Assembly (NCBI GenBank): GCA_016716425.1
Contig: JADJWJ010000011.1
Location: 1 to 64,000, forward strand
Direction: 5' to 3'
Source of the DNA: Betaproteobacteria bacterium
GTDB lineage: Bacteria > Pseudomonadota > Gammaproteobacteria > Burkholderiales > Casimicrobiaceae
DNA length: 64,000 nucleotides
Under the pieces are notes generated by a model. It did no database searches. It saw only the letters and a program-made list of their open reading frames with translations, and had not been told where the DNA came from. Below, one piece after another: positions 43,019 through 51,170 of this stretch (the first letter of the stretch is position 1; every line of letters begins with the position of its first letter). The position numbers and the translations under genes are program-made.

Positions 43019-44485
43019 CTACTTCGCCTCGGCCAGCGCCGGCGGGCTCCACGTCCCCTCGCCCGGCGGCAGGATCGACGGCGGCTCGGCCTTCGGCCAG
43101 TACAGCCGCATGACGAGGTAGATCGGGCCGTCCGGTGCCGGCAGCCAGTTCGACTCCTTGTCCTTGCCCGGCGAGTCCTTCTGGATGTACAGCGTGAGGG
43201 ACCCGTCCTTGTTCTTCTTCATGCCGGACAGCATCGGCGAGTTGATCAGGTAGCGGTTGAGCGGATTCTTGACCAGCAGCTGGTTCTTGCCGTCGTACAT
43301 CGTGACCGACCAGAACGCATTGACCGGCGGATACTGGTCCTTGGCGAACGTCAGCGTGTACTTGTCCTTGGACCCGTCGAGTCCCTTGCCGTCGGCGAGG
43401 GTCCTGGTCATCGGATACATCGCCTCGACGCCGTCGTTGCCGTAGATGCCGGCACGGGCGGCCGCAGCGCGCAGCAGCCAGTCGCCGTTGTAGAAGGCGC
43501 GGTCGCCGAACGCCGAGCTCACGTTCCAGCCGTTGAGCGACTTGCCGAGTTTGGCGACCTTCTCGTCGACCTTCTTGTCGCCCTCCTTCATGCCGAGCAG
43601 GATCGCCGCCTTGTGCTCGAGCGAGAGATCCTTGAACGCGAACTTCTTGCCCGGGCCGACGCCGATCGTGGCGAGCTTCGCGCGGATGGCCTCCTCTTCG
43701 GGCCCCGCGGGCGCGAACTGCAGGGCCATGTCGAGGAACTCGAAGAACTCCGTCTTGACCAGATCCTTGGTGAACCTGGGCCACGCGACTTCCGCCGGCG
43801 CCGGCGGCGCCGGCCGCTTCAGGAACGCTGACAGCGGCTCAACCTTGTAGCCGTCCTGCACCTTGACCACGTTGGGCATGTCCTTGGCGTCGAACAGCTG
43901 GGTCCGGTAGACGGCAAGGGAGAAGTCGGTCGACGACCGGAAGACCTTCTTGATCCCGGGCGGCGTGTCCCCCTTCCAGCGCGGCCCGGCGACGAGATAG
44001 TCCCCAGCCTCGCTGCCCGTGGCGCGGCTGCCGATGTAGCCGTAGTTGAACGTGTTGCCGTCGACCAGCATCACCGCGTAATAGCGCTTCTTGTCGACCG
44101 CGGGGACCGACAGCACCATCGGCTCGGCGCGCAGGTCCATCCACGCGAGCGAATACGGCGTGTCGCTGTTCGGCGTGGGAATCGCCGTGTCCTCGTACGT
44201 GAAGACGCGGTGCTCGTTGTAGATCTGATTGAACGGCGCCTTGAACTGGCCCGAGTTCTTGTCGATGACATACTCGTACATGACGCCGTAGTTCATCACG
44301 ATCGGCAGGCCGTAGACGAAGCCTTCCTCGGCGATGGCCTTGACTTCGGCGATGCCCGGCGCCGGTACTCCCTTGGCGACGTCCTGCTTCGCCGCCTGGC
44401 TGACCGGGTCGTCCTTCTTGCCGCACCCGGCGAGCATGGCCGCGGCAACGACGCCCAGCGCAACGAACTTCCATCCACCTCGCAT
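43019..44485 (-). CDS. DUF1254/DUF1214 lipoprotein
   Basis: A 488-residue lipoprotein (lipobox MLAGC, Cys near residue 20). The N-terminal half carries the DUF1254 signature (EGFVYGLPIVMNYGVMY, then IPTPNSDTPYSLAWMDL) and the C-terminal half the DUF1214 signature (FWSVTMYDGKNQLLVKNPL, then LTLYIQKDSPG). The family is widespread and has no settled function. I chose the ATG at 44485 because it begins the signal peptide and has GGGGAGAG just upstream; a longer reading starts 69 bp earlier. It is convergent with the papain-like gene. Confidence 0.87.
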   Translation of the reverse strand: MRGGWKFVALGVVAAAMLAGCGKKDDPVSQAAKQDVAKGVPAPGIAEVKAIAEEGFVYGLPIVMNYGVMYEYVIDKNSGQFKAPFNQIYNEHRVFTYEDTAIPTPNSDTPYSLAWMDLRAEPMVLSVPAVDKKRYYAVMLVDGNTFNYGYIGSRATGSEAGDYLVAGPRWKGDTPPGIKKVFRSSTDFSLAVYRTQLFDAKDMPNVVKVQDGYKVEPLSAFLKRPAPPAPAEVAWPRFTKDLVKTEFFEFLDMALQFAPAGPEEEAIRAKLATIGVGPGKKFAFKDLSLEHKAAILLGMKEGDKKVDEKVAKLGKSLNGWNVSSAFGDRAFYNGDWLLRAAAARAGIYGNDGVEAMYPMTRTLADGKGLDGSKDKYTLTFAKDQYPPVNAFWSVTMYDGKNQLLVKNPLNRYLINSPMLSGMKKNKDGSLTLYIQKDSPGKDKESNWLPAPDGPIYLVMRLYWPKAEPPSILPPGEGTWSPPALAEAK

Positions 44486-44918
44486 CTGAACTCTCCCCTG
44501 CAGTTGATCGGGCGATACCCCGGTTGCGACCCGCGATCCGGTCGCGCGCGGCAAGCGGCAAAGTGGCGCGGCCGGCGCGCGACTCTAGCAGAAGTCCGCC
44601 GGCGAGATGAACGCCCACCAACTTGTACCCAGAACAGCCCAGCAGCGCTGTACGCGCGCAATGGCGGCTGCGGTCTGTTCGCTCGACTCGGGTCGCCAGG
44701 TGATGAACTGCATGACCTCCGGCTTCGGTTCATGTCGTGGAGGCCCTCGCGATGCTTCTCTGCGAATGGCTCCAGGCGCAGTCGCTTCGTGTGCAAGGCC
44801 GTCAATGCATCCTCTCGGGTGACGCCGGCGAGCGGCAAGCGGCGAGCGGCGAGCACCGCCGATGTTACGACAGCGCGCGCCATCGTCTCCCGTGGCCGCA
44901 GGCGGACGGCAACGCCGG
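44486..44918. other. Region between the DUF1254 gene and the small lipoprotein gene
   Basis: About 430 bp. It holds the GNAT remnant and, near 44826-44855, imperfect repeats of GGCGAGC. No intact gene is seen. Confidence 0.5.
44585..44805 (-). pseudogene. Remnant of a GNAT acetyltransferase
   Basis: Reading the minus strand, a TTG at 44805 preceded by GAGAGG starts LTALHTKRLRLEPFAEKH, typical of the first strand of ribosomal-type GNAT acetyltransferases, and continues REGLHDMNR. A one-base shift then opens PEVMQFITWRPESSEQTAAA, followed by RVQRCWAVLGTSWWAFIS and a stop at 44585. Family proteins are about 170 residues, so the C-terminal acetyl-CoA site is missing. This gene is broken by a frameshift and a deletion. 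Confidence 0.6.
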
Positions 44919-45098
44919 CTATCGGCGCGGCGCCGTGTCGATCATGACGCCGACGCCGGTACCGATCAGGGCCCCGGAAACCGGATGTCCGGTGGCGACA
45001 CCCACGCCGGTACCGATCAATCCGCCCGCGACCGTCGCGCATCCGGTCAGGCCGGCCAGCATCGCGGCGAACGCAAGCACCTTCAACGCATTTCTCAT
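44919..45098 (-). CDS. Small glycine-zipper lipoprotein
   Basis: A 59-residue lipoprotein. The signal peptide ends in LAGLTGC (Cys near residue 19). The mature part has two GxxxG-rich units, GGLIGTGVGVATGHP and GALIGTGVGVMIDTAP, that repeat each other, as in small glycine-zipper surface lipoproteins. The ATG at 45098 has GGGAGAACTGCG upstream. I know similar ORFs in betaproteobacteria without a function. The gene lies 229 bp downstream of tRNA-Glu on the same strand. Confidence 0.65.
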   Translation of the reverse strand: MRNALKVLAFAAMLAGLTGCATVAGGLIGTGVGVATGHPVSGALIGTGVGVMIDTAPRR

Positions 45099-45327
45099 CG
45101 CAGTTCTCCCACAGGGCTGTGAAGAGCGGTCCGGGCCATTCGCGGCGCGAGGCGCCGGATGTCGCCAAGTCGTCGTCCAGTGCTCAACGCGCCGCACGGG
45201 GAGCGCGCTGACCTGGCTTACAGGAAGGCCGCGGGCGCCCGCGGGCACCAAGCCGTGCTCGCATGCCCGAGGACCGGGAACGCGGCGCGAATCGAGGCGG
45301 GGGTAGCCATGCCCGGATTTGAGTGAC

Positions 45328-45403
45328 TGGCGTCCCCAGGGGGATTCGAACCCCCGTACCTACCGTGAAAGGGTAGTGTCCTAGGCCTCTAGACGATGGG
45401 GAC
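45328..45403 (-). tRNA. tRNA-Glu (anticodon TTC)
   Basis: The minus strand reads GTCCCCATCGTCTAGAGG... with the 3' end CCCCTGGGGACGCCA. The acceptor stem GTCCCCA/TGGGGAC pairs fully. The T arm holds GGTTCGAATC. The anticodon stem CTACC/GGTAG encloses CTTTCAC, giving TTC for Glu. The CCA tail is encoded. It lies 59 bp downstream of tRNA-Ala and is likely transcribed with it. Confidence 0.96.
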
Positions 45404-45462
45404 GGTGTGTGGCCGTCGCGGCCCGTTGGGGCGGGCCGGGTGCTGCGCGCTGCCGATTCGAG

Positions 45463-45538
<76 letters not shown>

Positions 45539-45552
45539 ACGGCGAATTCGAA

Positions 45553-45581
45553 ATTATAGCGACGCCAGACCCGGCTGGCAA
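45553..45581 (-). promoter_or_regulatory. Sigma-70 promoter of the tRNA-Ala/tRNA-Glu operon
   Basis: On the minus strand, TTGCCA (45576-45581) and a perfect TATAAT (45553-45558) are separated by exactly 17 bp. Transcription should start about 7 bases on, near 45546, eight bases ahead of tRNA-Ala. This is the strongest promoter match in the window. Confidence 0.85.
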
Positions 45582-45695
45582 ACCGTCGGGTTGCCGGGGG
45601 ACCGGCGCGGCGAGCATCGTCGGCAGGGTGCGCCGGCCGGATCGGCTATCATCGCGCGGCCCGCGCACCCGTTCGCGTGTGCGGCCAATTCCGCC

Positions 45696-46487
45696 ATGTC
45701 CGCGTCGATTCCCCTGCAGCCCGCCCTCGCCCCGCTGCGCGACCGTGTCGTGCTGATCACCGGCGCGACCGGGGGCCTGGGCGCGCAGCTCGCGAAGGCC
45801 TGCGCCGCGCAGGGCGCGACGGTCGTGCTGCACGGCCGCGTCGTGCGCAAGCTCGAGGCGCTCTACGACGAGATCGTCGCGGCGAAGCACCCGGAGCCGA
45901 TCATCCTGCCGCTCGACTTCGCGAAGGCGACCGCCGACGACTTCGGCAACGTGGCCACGGCCCTCACCGGTCAGCTCGGGCGGCTCGATGCGCTCGTGCA
46001 TACGGCGGCGGTGTTAGGGTCGCTCGGACCGATCGAGCACCAATCGTTCGAGAGCTGGCTCACGTTGCTGCGCGTGAATGTCGCCGCACCGATGGGGTTG
46101 ACGCGCGCGCTGATGCCGCTGCTCGACGCCGCGCCCGACGCGTCGGTCGTGTTCACGCTCGACAACCGGGGCGAAGAGCCGCGCGCGTACTGGGGCGGCT
46201 ACGCGGTGACCAAGGCGGGTGTGTCCGCGATGGCGCGCGAGCTGGCTGACGAGTGGGAAAACCGGCCGCACCTGCGGATCAACGCCGTCGTGCCGGGGCC
46301 GATCCGCTCGCCGCTGCGGTGGCAGACGCACCCGGGCGAGGACAAGGCGGCGCTGCCGCCGCCGGAGGCGCTGGTGCCGCTGTACCTGCACCTCGTCGCC
46401 GGTCAGACGAAGGCGGACAGCGGCCAGCGCGTCGACGCTCAGGCGTGGCTCGCCGGCGCTCCCTGCTCGACCGCGCTGCGCGCGTAG
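45696..46487 (+). CDS. SDR-family oxidoreductase (YciK-like)
   Basis: A 263-residue short-chain dehydrogenase. The Rossmann motif is VLITGATGGLGAQLA (about 20-34). The NNAG-like position reads HTAAVLGS (about 103). The catalytic YxxxK is in YWGGYAVTKAG (about 168-178) with serine likely at VVFTLDNRG replaced by Thr; E. coli YciK-type proteins vary here. The substrate is unknown. I chose the ATG at 45696 because the upstream reading is not conserved in character. The 3' end overlaps the YgfX-like gene by 49 bp on the other strand. Confidence 0.82.
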   Translation: MSASIPLQPALAPLRDRVVLITGATGGLGAQLAKACAAQGATVVLHGRVVRKLEALYDEIVAAKHPEPIILPLDFAKATADDFGNVATALTGQLGRLDALVHTAAVLGSLGPIEHQSFESWLTLLRVNVAAPMGLTRALMPLLDAAPDASVVFTLDNRGEEPRAYWGGYAVTKAGVSAMARELADEWENRPHLRINAVVPGPIRSPLRWQTHPGEDKAALPPPEALVPLYLHLVAGQTKADSGQRVDAQAWLAGAPCSTALRA

Positions 46488-46915
46488 CGCAGCATCACGC
46501 GCAGGCGCCGGAAGTCGTCTGCCGGCAGCATGTCGGGCACGATGAGGATCGCGCGCGAACGCCACGCGCCGTCGGGACGCCAGACGATGCTCGTCAGTGC
46601 CGCGCCCACGTAGGTCGAACTGCGCACGTGGCCGGCGACGAGCGCGCCGTCCACCCGATGCGCGACCAGCACGAGGTCGCCGGCCACCCGCACCTGGTTG
46701 ACCGCGCTGCGCCCGCGCAGCAACGCGTGCCGGCGGAAGGCCAGCGCGGCCCACGCGAGCACACAGGTTGCGATGGCCACGTGCTGCCACGCCGGCAGGT
46801 CCAGCGCCAGCGCTATCGCGAGCGACGCGAACGAGGCGATGCCGATGGCGATGCCGACGGTGCGCGACGGCTGCAGGACCACGTGGACGGTCGGCGGCAA
46901 GCGCATGCGGCGCAT
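46439..46915 (-). CDS. YgfX-like membrane protein
   Basis: A 158-residue protein with two membrane helices (about 20-40 and 45-60) and a soluble C-terminal domain with AILIVPDMLPADDFRRLRVM near residue 125-145. This layout and the FRRLRVMLRYA segment resemble the YgfX/CptA family, which in E. coli is linked with SdhE (YgfY). No sdhE-like gene is next to it, so I do not infer the same role. It is convergent with the SDR gene with a 49-bp overlap of coding regions, which is unusual but both frames are plausible. Confidence 0.6.
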   Translation of the reverse strand: MRRMRLPPTVHVVLQPSRTVGIAIGIASFASLAIALALDLPAWQHVAIATCVLAWAALAFRRHALLRGRSAVNQVRVAGDLVLVAHRVDGALVAGHVRSSTYVGAALTSIVWRPDGAWRSRAILIVPDMLPADDFRRLRVMLRYARSAVEQGAPASHA

Positions 46916-46997
46916 TGCACGCCTTGCGGGTACCGAAGGCGATCGGCCGGATGGATGAGGCGAACGCGCGTGGGACGTGCGGCCGCGGTACGACAGC

Positions 46998-47034
46998 GGA
47001 TCCCTCCGCCTCGCTTCGCGGGCGTCGGGATGAC
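46998..47034. repeat. Short copy of the GTCATCCC/GGGATC repeat
   Basis: Begins GGATCCCTCCG and ends CGTCGGGATGAC, the two halves of the family seen at 24645-24736, here with only a short centre (CCTCGCTTCGCGGG). It lies between the YgfX-like gene and the 3' end of ppsA. Confidence 0.6.
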
Positions 47035-47083
47035 ACCGGAGTGAAGTGGACGGCCCTCGTGGCGTCGCGCCACGGAGGGCGCG

Positions 47084-49471
47084 CTACGCCTTGGCCCCGC
47101 CTGCCAGCGCGAGCCACGTCTCGACGACCGTATCGGGGTTGAGCGACATGCTCTCGATGCCGCGCTCGACCAGCCACTGCGCGAGGTCCGCGTGGTCGGA
47201 CGGCCCCTGCCCGCAGATGCCGACGTACTTGCCGCGCCGCTGGCAGGCCTCGATCGCCATCGCCAGCATCGCCTTCACCGCGTCGTCGCGCTCGTCGAAC
47301 GTCGCGGCGATCGGCCCGCCGGAGTCGCGGTCGACCCCCAGCGTGAGCTGCGTCATGTCGTTGCTGCCGATGGAAAAGCCGTCGAAGTGGTCGAGGAAGC
47401 GGTCGGCCAGGATCGCGTTGGACGGCAGCTCGCACATCATCACCACGCGCAGGCCGTTCTCGCCGCGTTTCAGGCCGTTGCGCGCCAGCAGCGCGAGGAC
47501 CTTCTCCGCCTCGGTCAGCGTGCGCACGAACGGCACCATCAGCTCGACGTTGGTGAAGCCCATGACGTCGCGCACGCGCTTCATCGCGCGGCACTCGAGC
47601 GCGAAGCAGTCGTAGAACTCGGGCGCGATGTAGCGCGACGCGCCGCGGAAGCCCAGCATCGGGTTCTCCTCGTGCGGCTCGTAGCGGTCGCCGCCCAGCA
47701 GGTTCGAGTACTCGTTGGACTTGAAGTCGGACAGCCGCACGATCACCTTCTTCGGCCAGAACGCGGCGGCGATCGTCGCCACACCCTCGGCGATCTTCTC
47801 GACGTAGAACGCGGTCGGGCTCGCGTACGCGGCGATGCGCGCCTCGATCTCGCGCTTCAACTCGGGCGGTTGCGCGTGCAGTTCCAGCAGCGCCTTCGGG
47901 TGGATGCCGACGTTGCGGTTGATGATGAACTCGAGCCGCGCGAGGCCCACGCCCTCGTTGGGCAGCCGCTGGAACTCGAACGCGAGTTCGGGATTGCCGA
48001 CGTTCATCATGATCTTCGTCGGCGCCGGCGGCATCCGGTCGAGCGCCACGTCGACGATCTCGATCGGCAGCAGCCCCGCGTACACGTGGCCGGTGTCGCC
48101 CTCGGCGCACGACACGGTGACCTCCGCGCCGTCGGGCAGCGTCCGCGTCGCGTCGCCGCAGCCCACGACCGCCGGGATGCCCAGTTCGCGCGCGATGATC
48201 GCGGCGTGGCACGTGCGGCCACCGCGGTTGGTGACGATCGCCGCCGCGCGCTTCATCACCGGCTCCCAGTCCGGGTCGGTCATCTCGGTGACCAGCACGT
48301 CGCCCGCCTCCACCCGCGCCATCTCGGACGCCGAGGCGACGAGACGCACGCGGCCCTGCCCGATCTTCTGGCCGATCGCGCGGCCCGACGCCAGCACCTC
48401 GGAGCGGGACTTGAGCCGGTAGCGGCGCAGCCGCTCGGCGGCCTCCTCCTGCGACTTCACCGTCTCCGGCCGTGCCTGCAGGATGTAGATCTGGCCGTCG
48501 CGGCCGTCGCGGCCCCACTCGATGTCCATCGGCCGGCCGTAGTGCCGTTCGATGGTGACGGCCGCCCGCGCGAGCGCCTCGGCCTCGGCGTCCGAAATCG
48601 CGAAGCGCACGCGCTCGGCCGCGGGAACCTCGACCGTGGCCGTGGACCTGCCCGCGGCGCGGCCCTCGGTGAAGACCATGCGCAGCGCCTTCCCGCCCAC
48701 GGTCTTGCGCAGGATCGCCGGCCGGCCGGCGGCGAGGTTGCGCTTGTCGACGTAGAACTCGTCGGGGTTGACCGACCCCTGCACCACCGTCTCGCCCAGC
48801 CCGTACGCGGCCGTGATGAACACGACCTGGTCGAAGCCCGACTCGGTGTCGAGCGTGAACATGACGCCGGACGCGCCCAGGTCGCTGCGGACCATCCGCT
48901 GCACGCCGGCGGAGAGCGCCACGTCCGCGTCGGCAAAGCCCTTGTGGACGCGGTAGGCGATCGCTCGGTCGTTGTACAACGAGGCGAATACTTCGTGTAT
49001 TGCGTGAATTACATTCTCTATACCACTGATGTTAAGGAATGTTTCCTGCTGTCCTGCAAACGATGCATCGGGCAGGTCCTCGGCCGTGGCCGACGACCGC
49101 ACGGCGAACGAAGCGTCGCCGCTGCCCGCGGCGAGCGTCGCGAACGCCGTCCGGATGGCCTCCTCCAGCACCGGCGGCAGCGGTGCCGCAGCGATCCAGC
49201 CCCGGATCTCGGCGCCGGCCGCCGCGAGCGCGGTGACGTCGTCGACGTCGAGCGTCCGCAGGCGTGCCGCGATGCGGGCGGCCAATCCCTGGTGCGCGAG
49301 GAACTCGCGGAACGCCGCCGCGGTCGTGGCGAACCCACCCGGAACGCGGATGCCCGCGCCCGCAAGTTGGCCGATCATTTCGCCCAGCGACGCGTTCTTG
49401 CCGCCGACCTCCTCCACGTCGGTCATACGCAGGCGGTCGAACGGGATGACCCGTGGCGTGTCGGTCGTCAT
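47084..49471 (-). CDS. ppsA: Phosphoenolpyruvate synthase
   Basis: A 795-residue enzyme that converts pyruvate and ATP to PEP, AMP and phosphate in gluconeogenesis. The N-terminal nucleotide-binding domain starts VEEVGGKNASLGEMIGQL. The phosphohistidine domain carries GGRTCHAAIIARELGIPA (His near residue 420). The C-terminal PEP/pyruvate barrel includes RVVMMCELPSNA and GICGQGPSDH. Length and order are normal. Codons about 135-160 (48986-49061) are strikingly AT-rich compared with the rest. The regulator PpsR is encoded 1.7 kb away on the opposite strand. Confidence 0.96.
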   Translation of the reverse strand: MTTDTPRVIPFDRLRMTDVEEVGGKNASLGEMIGQLAGAGIRVPGGFATTAAAFREFLAHQGLAARIAARLRTLDVDDVTALAAAGAEIRGWIAAAPLPPVLEEAIRTAFATLAAGSGDASFAVRSSATAEDLPDASFAGQQETFLNISGIENVIHAIHEVFASLYNDRAIAYRVHKGFADADVALSAGVQRMVRSDLGASGVMFTLDTESGFDQVVFITAAYGLGETVVQGSVNPDEFYVDKRNLAAGRPAILRKTVGGKALRMVFTEGRAAGRSTATVEVPAAERVRFAISDAEAEALARAAVTIERHYGRPMDIEWGRDGRDGQIYILQARPETVKSQEEAAERLRRYRLKSRSEVLASGRAIGQKIGQGRVRLVASASEMARVEAGDVLVTEMTDPDWEPVMKRAAAIVTNRGGRTCHAAIIARELGIPAVVGCGDATRTLPDGAEVTVSCAEGDTGHVYAGLLPIEIVDVALDRMPPAPTKIMMNVGNPELAFEFQRLPNEGVGLARLEFIINRNVGIHPKALLELHAQPPELKREIEARIAAYASPTAFYVEKIAEGVATIAAAFWPKKVIVRLSDFKSNEYSNLLGGDRYEPHEENPMLGFRGASRYIAPEFYDCFALECRAMKRVRDVMGFTNVELMVPFVRTLTEAEKVLALLARNGLKRGENGLRVVMMCELPSNAILADRFLDHFDGFSIGSNDMTQLTLGVDRDSGGPIAATFDERDDAVKAMLAMAIEACQRRGKYVGICGQGPSDHADLAQWLVERGIESMSLNPDTVVETWLALAGGAKA

Positions 49472-49531
49472 GGCGCGGCTTCCGAGGTGGAGAAATGACG
49501 CGGCGCGGGAGCGTTCGCTCGCGCAAGTGCC

Positions 49532-49537
49532 ATTTTA
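49532..49537 (-). promoter_or_regulatory. Candidate -10 element (TAAAAT) for ppsA
   Basis: On the minus strand TAAAAT, five of six matches, lies about 60 bp ahead of the ppsA ATG (49471). No matching -35 at 16-18 bp is seen. An imperfect inverted repeat (GCGGGAGCG/CGCTCGCGC) lies between it and the gene. Confidence 0.35.
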
Positions 49538-49647
49538 CCCCTTGCCGCAATGGACGCCCTGGCGTGCTGCGTCGCAATACCGCCGCGGCCGGATCCAACG
49601 AAAACGGCCGCGCGAGGCGGCCGTCGTCCGGAAGGCGTACCGCGTCG

Positions 49648-50034
49648 TCAGGGCTGCGTTTCCCGGGGCTGCGTCGTGGTGACGTCGTCCAGGTCTTCCT
49701 CGCCGTGACCGTCGCCGGCCAGGTTCACGCCCGAGTCCGGCCCGTGCCGGTGGCGGCTCTTCACCGCACGGCGTAGCGTCCGGTACAGATCGGGATGCGA
49801 TTCCTTCAGATACGCGATGATTTCGAAGTCGACCCGCTTCACCTGCGACAGATCGAGCTGCTCGACATGAACAAGCCGCAGCAACTCCTTGACCGGGCGC
49901 GGCATTTCCCGCCCGCTCTCGTAACGCGACCCCCCGCTTTGCGTCACGCCGATCTGCGTCCAGAACTGCTCCTGGTTCATGCCAAGCCGGCGCCGGATCT
50001 CGCGGGGGTTGAGGACGCGGTCGAGGATTTTCAC
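49648..50034 (-). CDS. XRE-family helix-turn-helix regulator
   Basis: A 128-residue DNA-binding protein. The HTH is at about 10-45 (NPREIRRRLGMNQEQFWTQI followed by GVTQSGGSRYESG), then PRPVKELLRLVHVEQLDL. The C-terminal half is hydrophilic, acidic near the end, and may bind a ligand or be disordered. The target is unknown. It lies between ppsA and the PHP phosphatase gene. The start ATG at 50034 is favoured as it begins MKILDRVLN. Confidence 0.78.
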   Translation of the reverse strand: MKILDRVLNPREIRRRLGMNQEQFWTQIGVTQSGGSRYESGREMPRPVKELLRLVHVEQLDLSQVKRVDFEIIAYLKESHPDLYRTLRRAVKSRHRHGPDSGVNLAGDGHGEEDLDDVTTTQPRETQP

Positions 50035-50333
50035 GGTAGGCGGACCTTAGGGTGGGCGCGAAGTCGGGGTTCCGCGGGGACGAACCGCTCGCCGGCCCGC
50101 GCTATACCAATGGCATATTTTTGATCGGATTCCGCGTCGATGCAAGCAAAACCGGACGAACGGCGACAACACACGTCATAGCGCGACGAAGGCGCCACGC
50201 GCCGCAGCGCGGCTGTAGATTACGCCTGTTCGCACGAGACAGGATAGCGGCGGCCCCGTCTGCTACGATCGTGACGACTTCGCCATGGTTCCGCCTGCGG
50301 TTCCCCGCGGGCCCCCGGGTGCGCGCTCCGGCC
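50035..50333. other. Divergent intergenic region with an AT-rich stretch
   Basis: About 300 bp between the XRE gene and the PHP phosphatase gene. The stretch 50102-50130 (TATACCAATGGCATATTTTT) is much more AT-rich than its surroundings and is a good candidate for the promoter of the XRE gene or the PHP gene. The TACGAT at 50264-50269 could be a -10 for the PHP gene. No precise promoter pair could be fixed. Confidence 0.4.
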
Positions 50334-51164
50334 ATGCCCCGCTACGACCTCCACGCCCACTCGACGTACTCGGACGGCCTGCTCGCGCCGGCAGCGCTGG
50401 TCGAGCGCGCCGCCGCACGCGGTGTGGACGTGCTCGCCCTCACCGACCACGACGACACCGGCGGCCTCGCGGAGGCGACGGCCGCCGCGAACGCCTGCGG
50501 CCTCACGCTCGTCGCAGGCGCCGAACTGTCGGTGAGCTGGGAGGTGCACACGGTCCACGTGGTCGCGCTCGCCATCGACCCGGCCAACCGGATCCTCGAC
50601 GACGGGCTCGCGGCCATTCGCTGCGGCCGCGACGCGCGCGCGCACCGGATCGCCGAGTCGCTCGCCCGCGCCGGCATCGCCGGCGCCTACGAAGGCGCGC
50701 GGCGCTTCGTGACGAGCGACCGACTGATTTCGCGCTCGCACTTCGCGCGGTTCCTGGTCGAGGCCGGCCATGCGCGCGAGGTCAAGGACGTGTTCAAGCG
50801 GTACCTCGCCGTCGGCAAGCCCGGCTACGTGGCCCACGCGTGGGCGAGCCTGCCCGACGCCATCGCCTGGATCCACGCCGCCGGGGGCTTGGCCGTGCTC
50901 GCGCACCCCGGCCGGTACAAGGTCACCGCCACCGGCATGCGCCGGCTGCTCACGGACTTCCGCGACGCCGGAGGCGACGCCATCGAAGTGCTGTCGCCGT
51001 CGCACACGGCGGCGCAGTGCGCCGAGTACGCGACGCACGCGCGCACGTTCGGCTTCCTCGCCTCCGCCGGGACCGACTACCACGGGCCCGGCGAATCGTG
51101 GCTCGACCTGGGCGACCTGCCGGACCTGCCGGCGGGTGTCGTGCCGGTCTGGTCGAAGTGGTAG
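50334..51164 (+). CDS. PHP-domain phosphatase (3',5'-nucleoside bisphosphate phosphatase / RNase AM-like)
   Basis: A 276-residue protein of the PHP fold. The metal ligands are in YDLHAHSTYSDG (about 3-14), LALTDHDDTGG (about 32-42), GAELSVSW (about 62), and GTDYHGPG near residue 250. The family includes the bacterial phosphatase for 3'-phosphoadenosine 5'-phosphate and related nucleotides, also described as an exonuclease on 5' ends of RNA. The ATG at 50334 starts MPRYDLHAHST, right at the first motif. Only seven bases separate it from ppsR, so the two are co-transcribed. Confidence 0.85.
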   Translation: MPRYDLHAHSTYSDGLLAPAALVERAAARGVDVLALTDHDDTGGLAEATAAANACGLTLVAGAELSVSWEVHTVHVVALAIDPANRILDDGLAAIRCGRDARAHRIAESLARAGIAGAYEGARRFVTSDRLISRSHFARFLVEAGHAREVKDVFKRYLAVGKPGYVAHAWASLPDAIAWIHAAGGLAVLAHPGRYKVTATGMRRLLTDFRDAGGDAIEVLSPSHTAAQCAEYATHARTFGFLASAGTDYHGPGESWLDLGDLPDLPAGVVPVWSKW

Positions 51165-51170
51165 CGGCCC

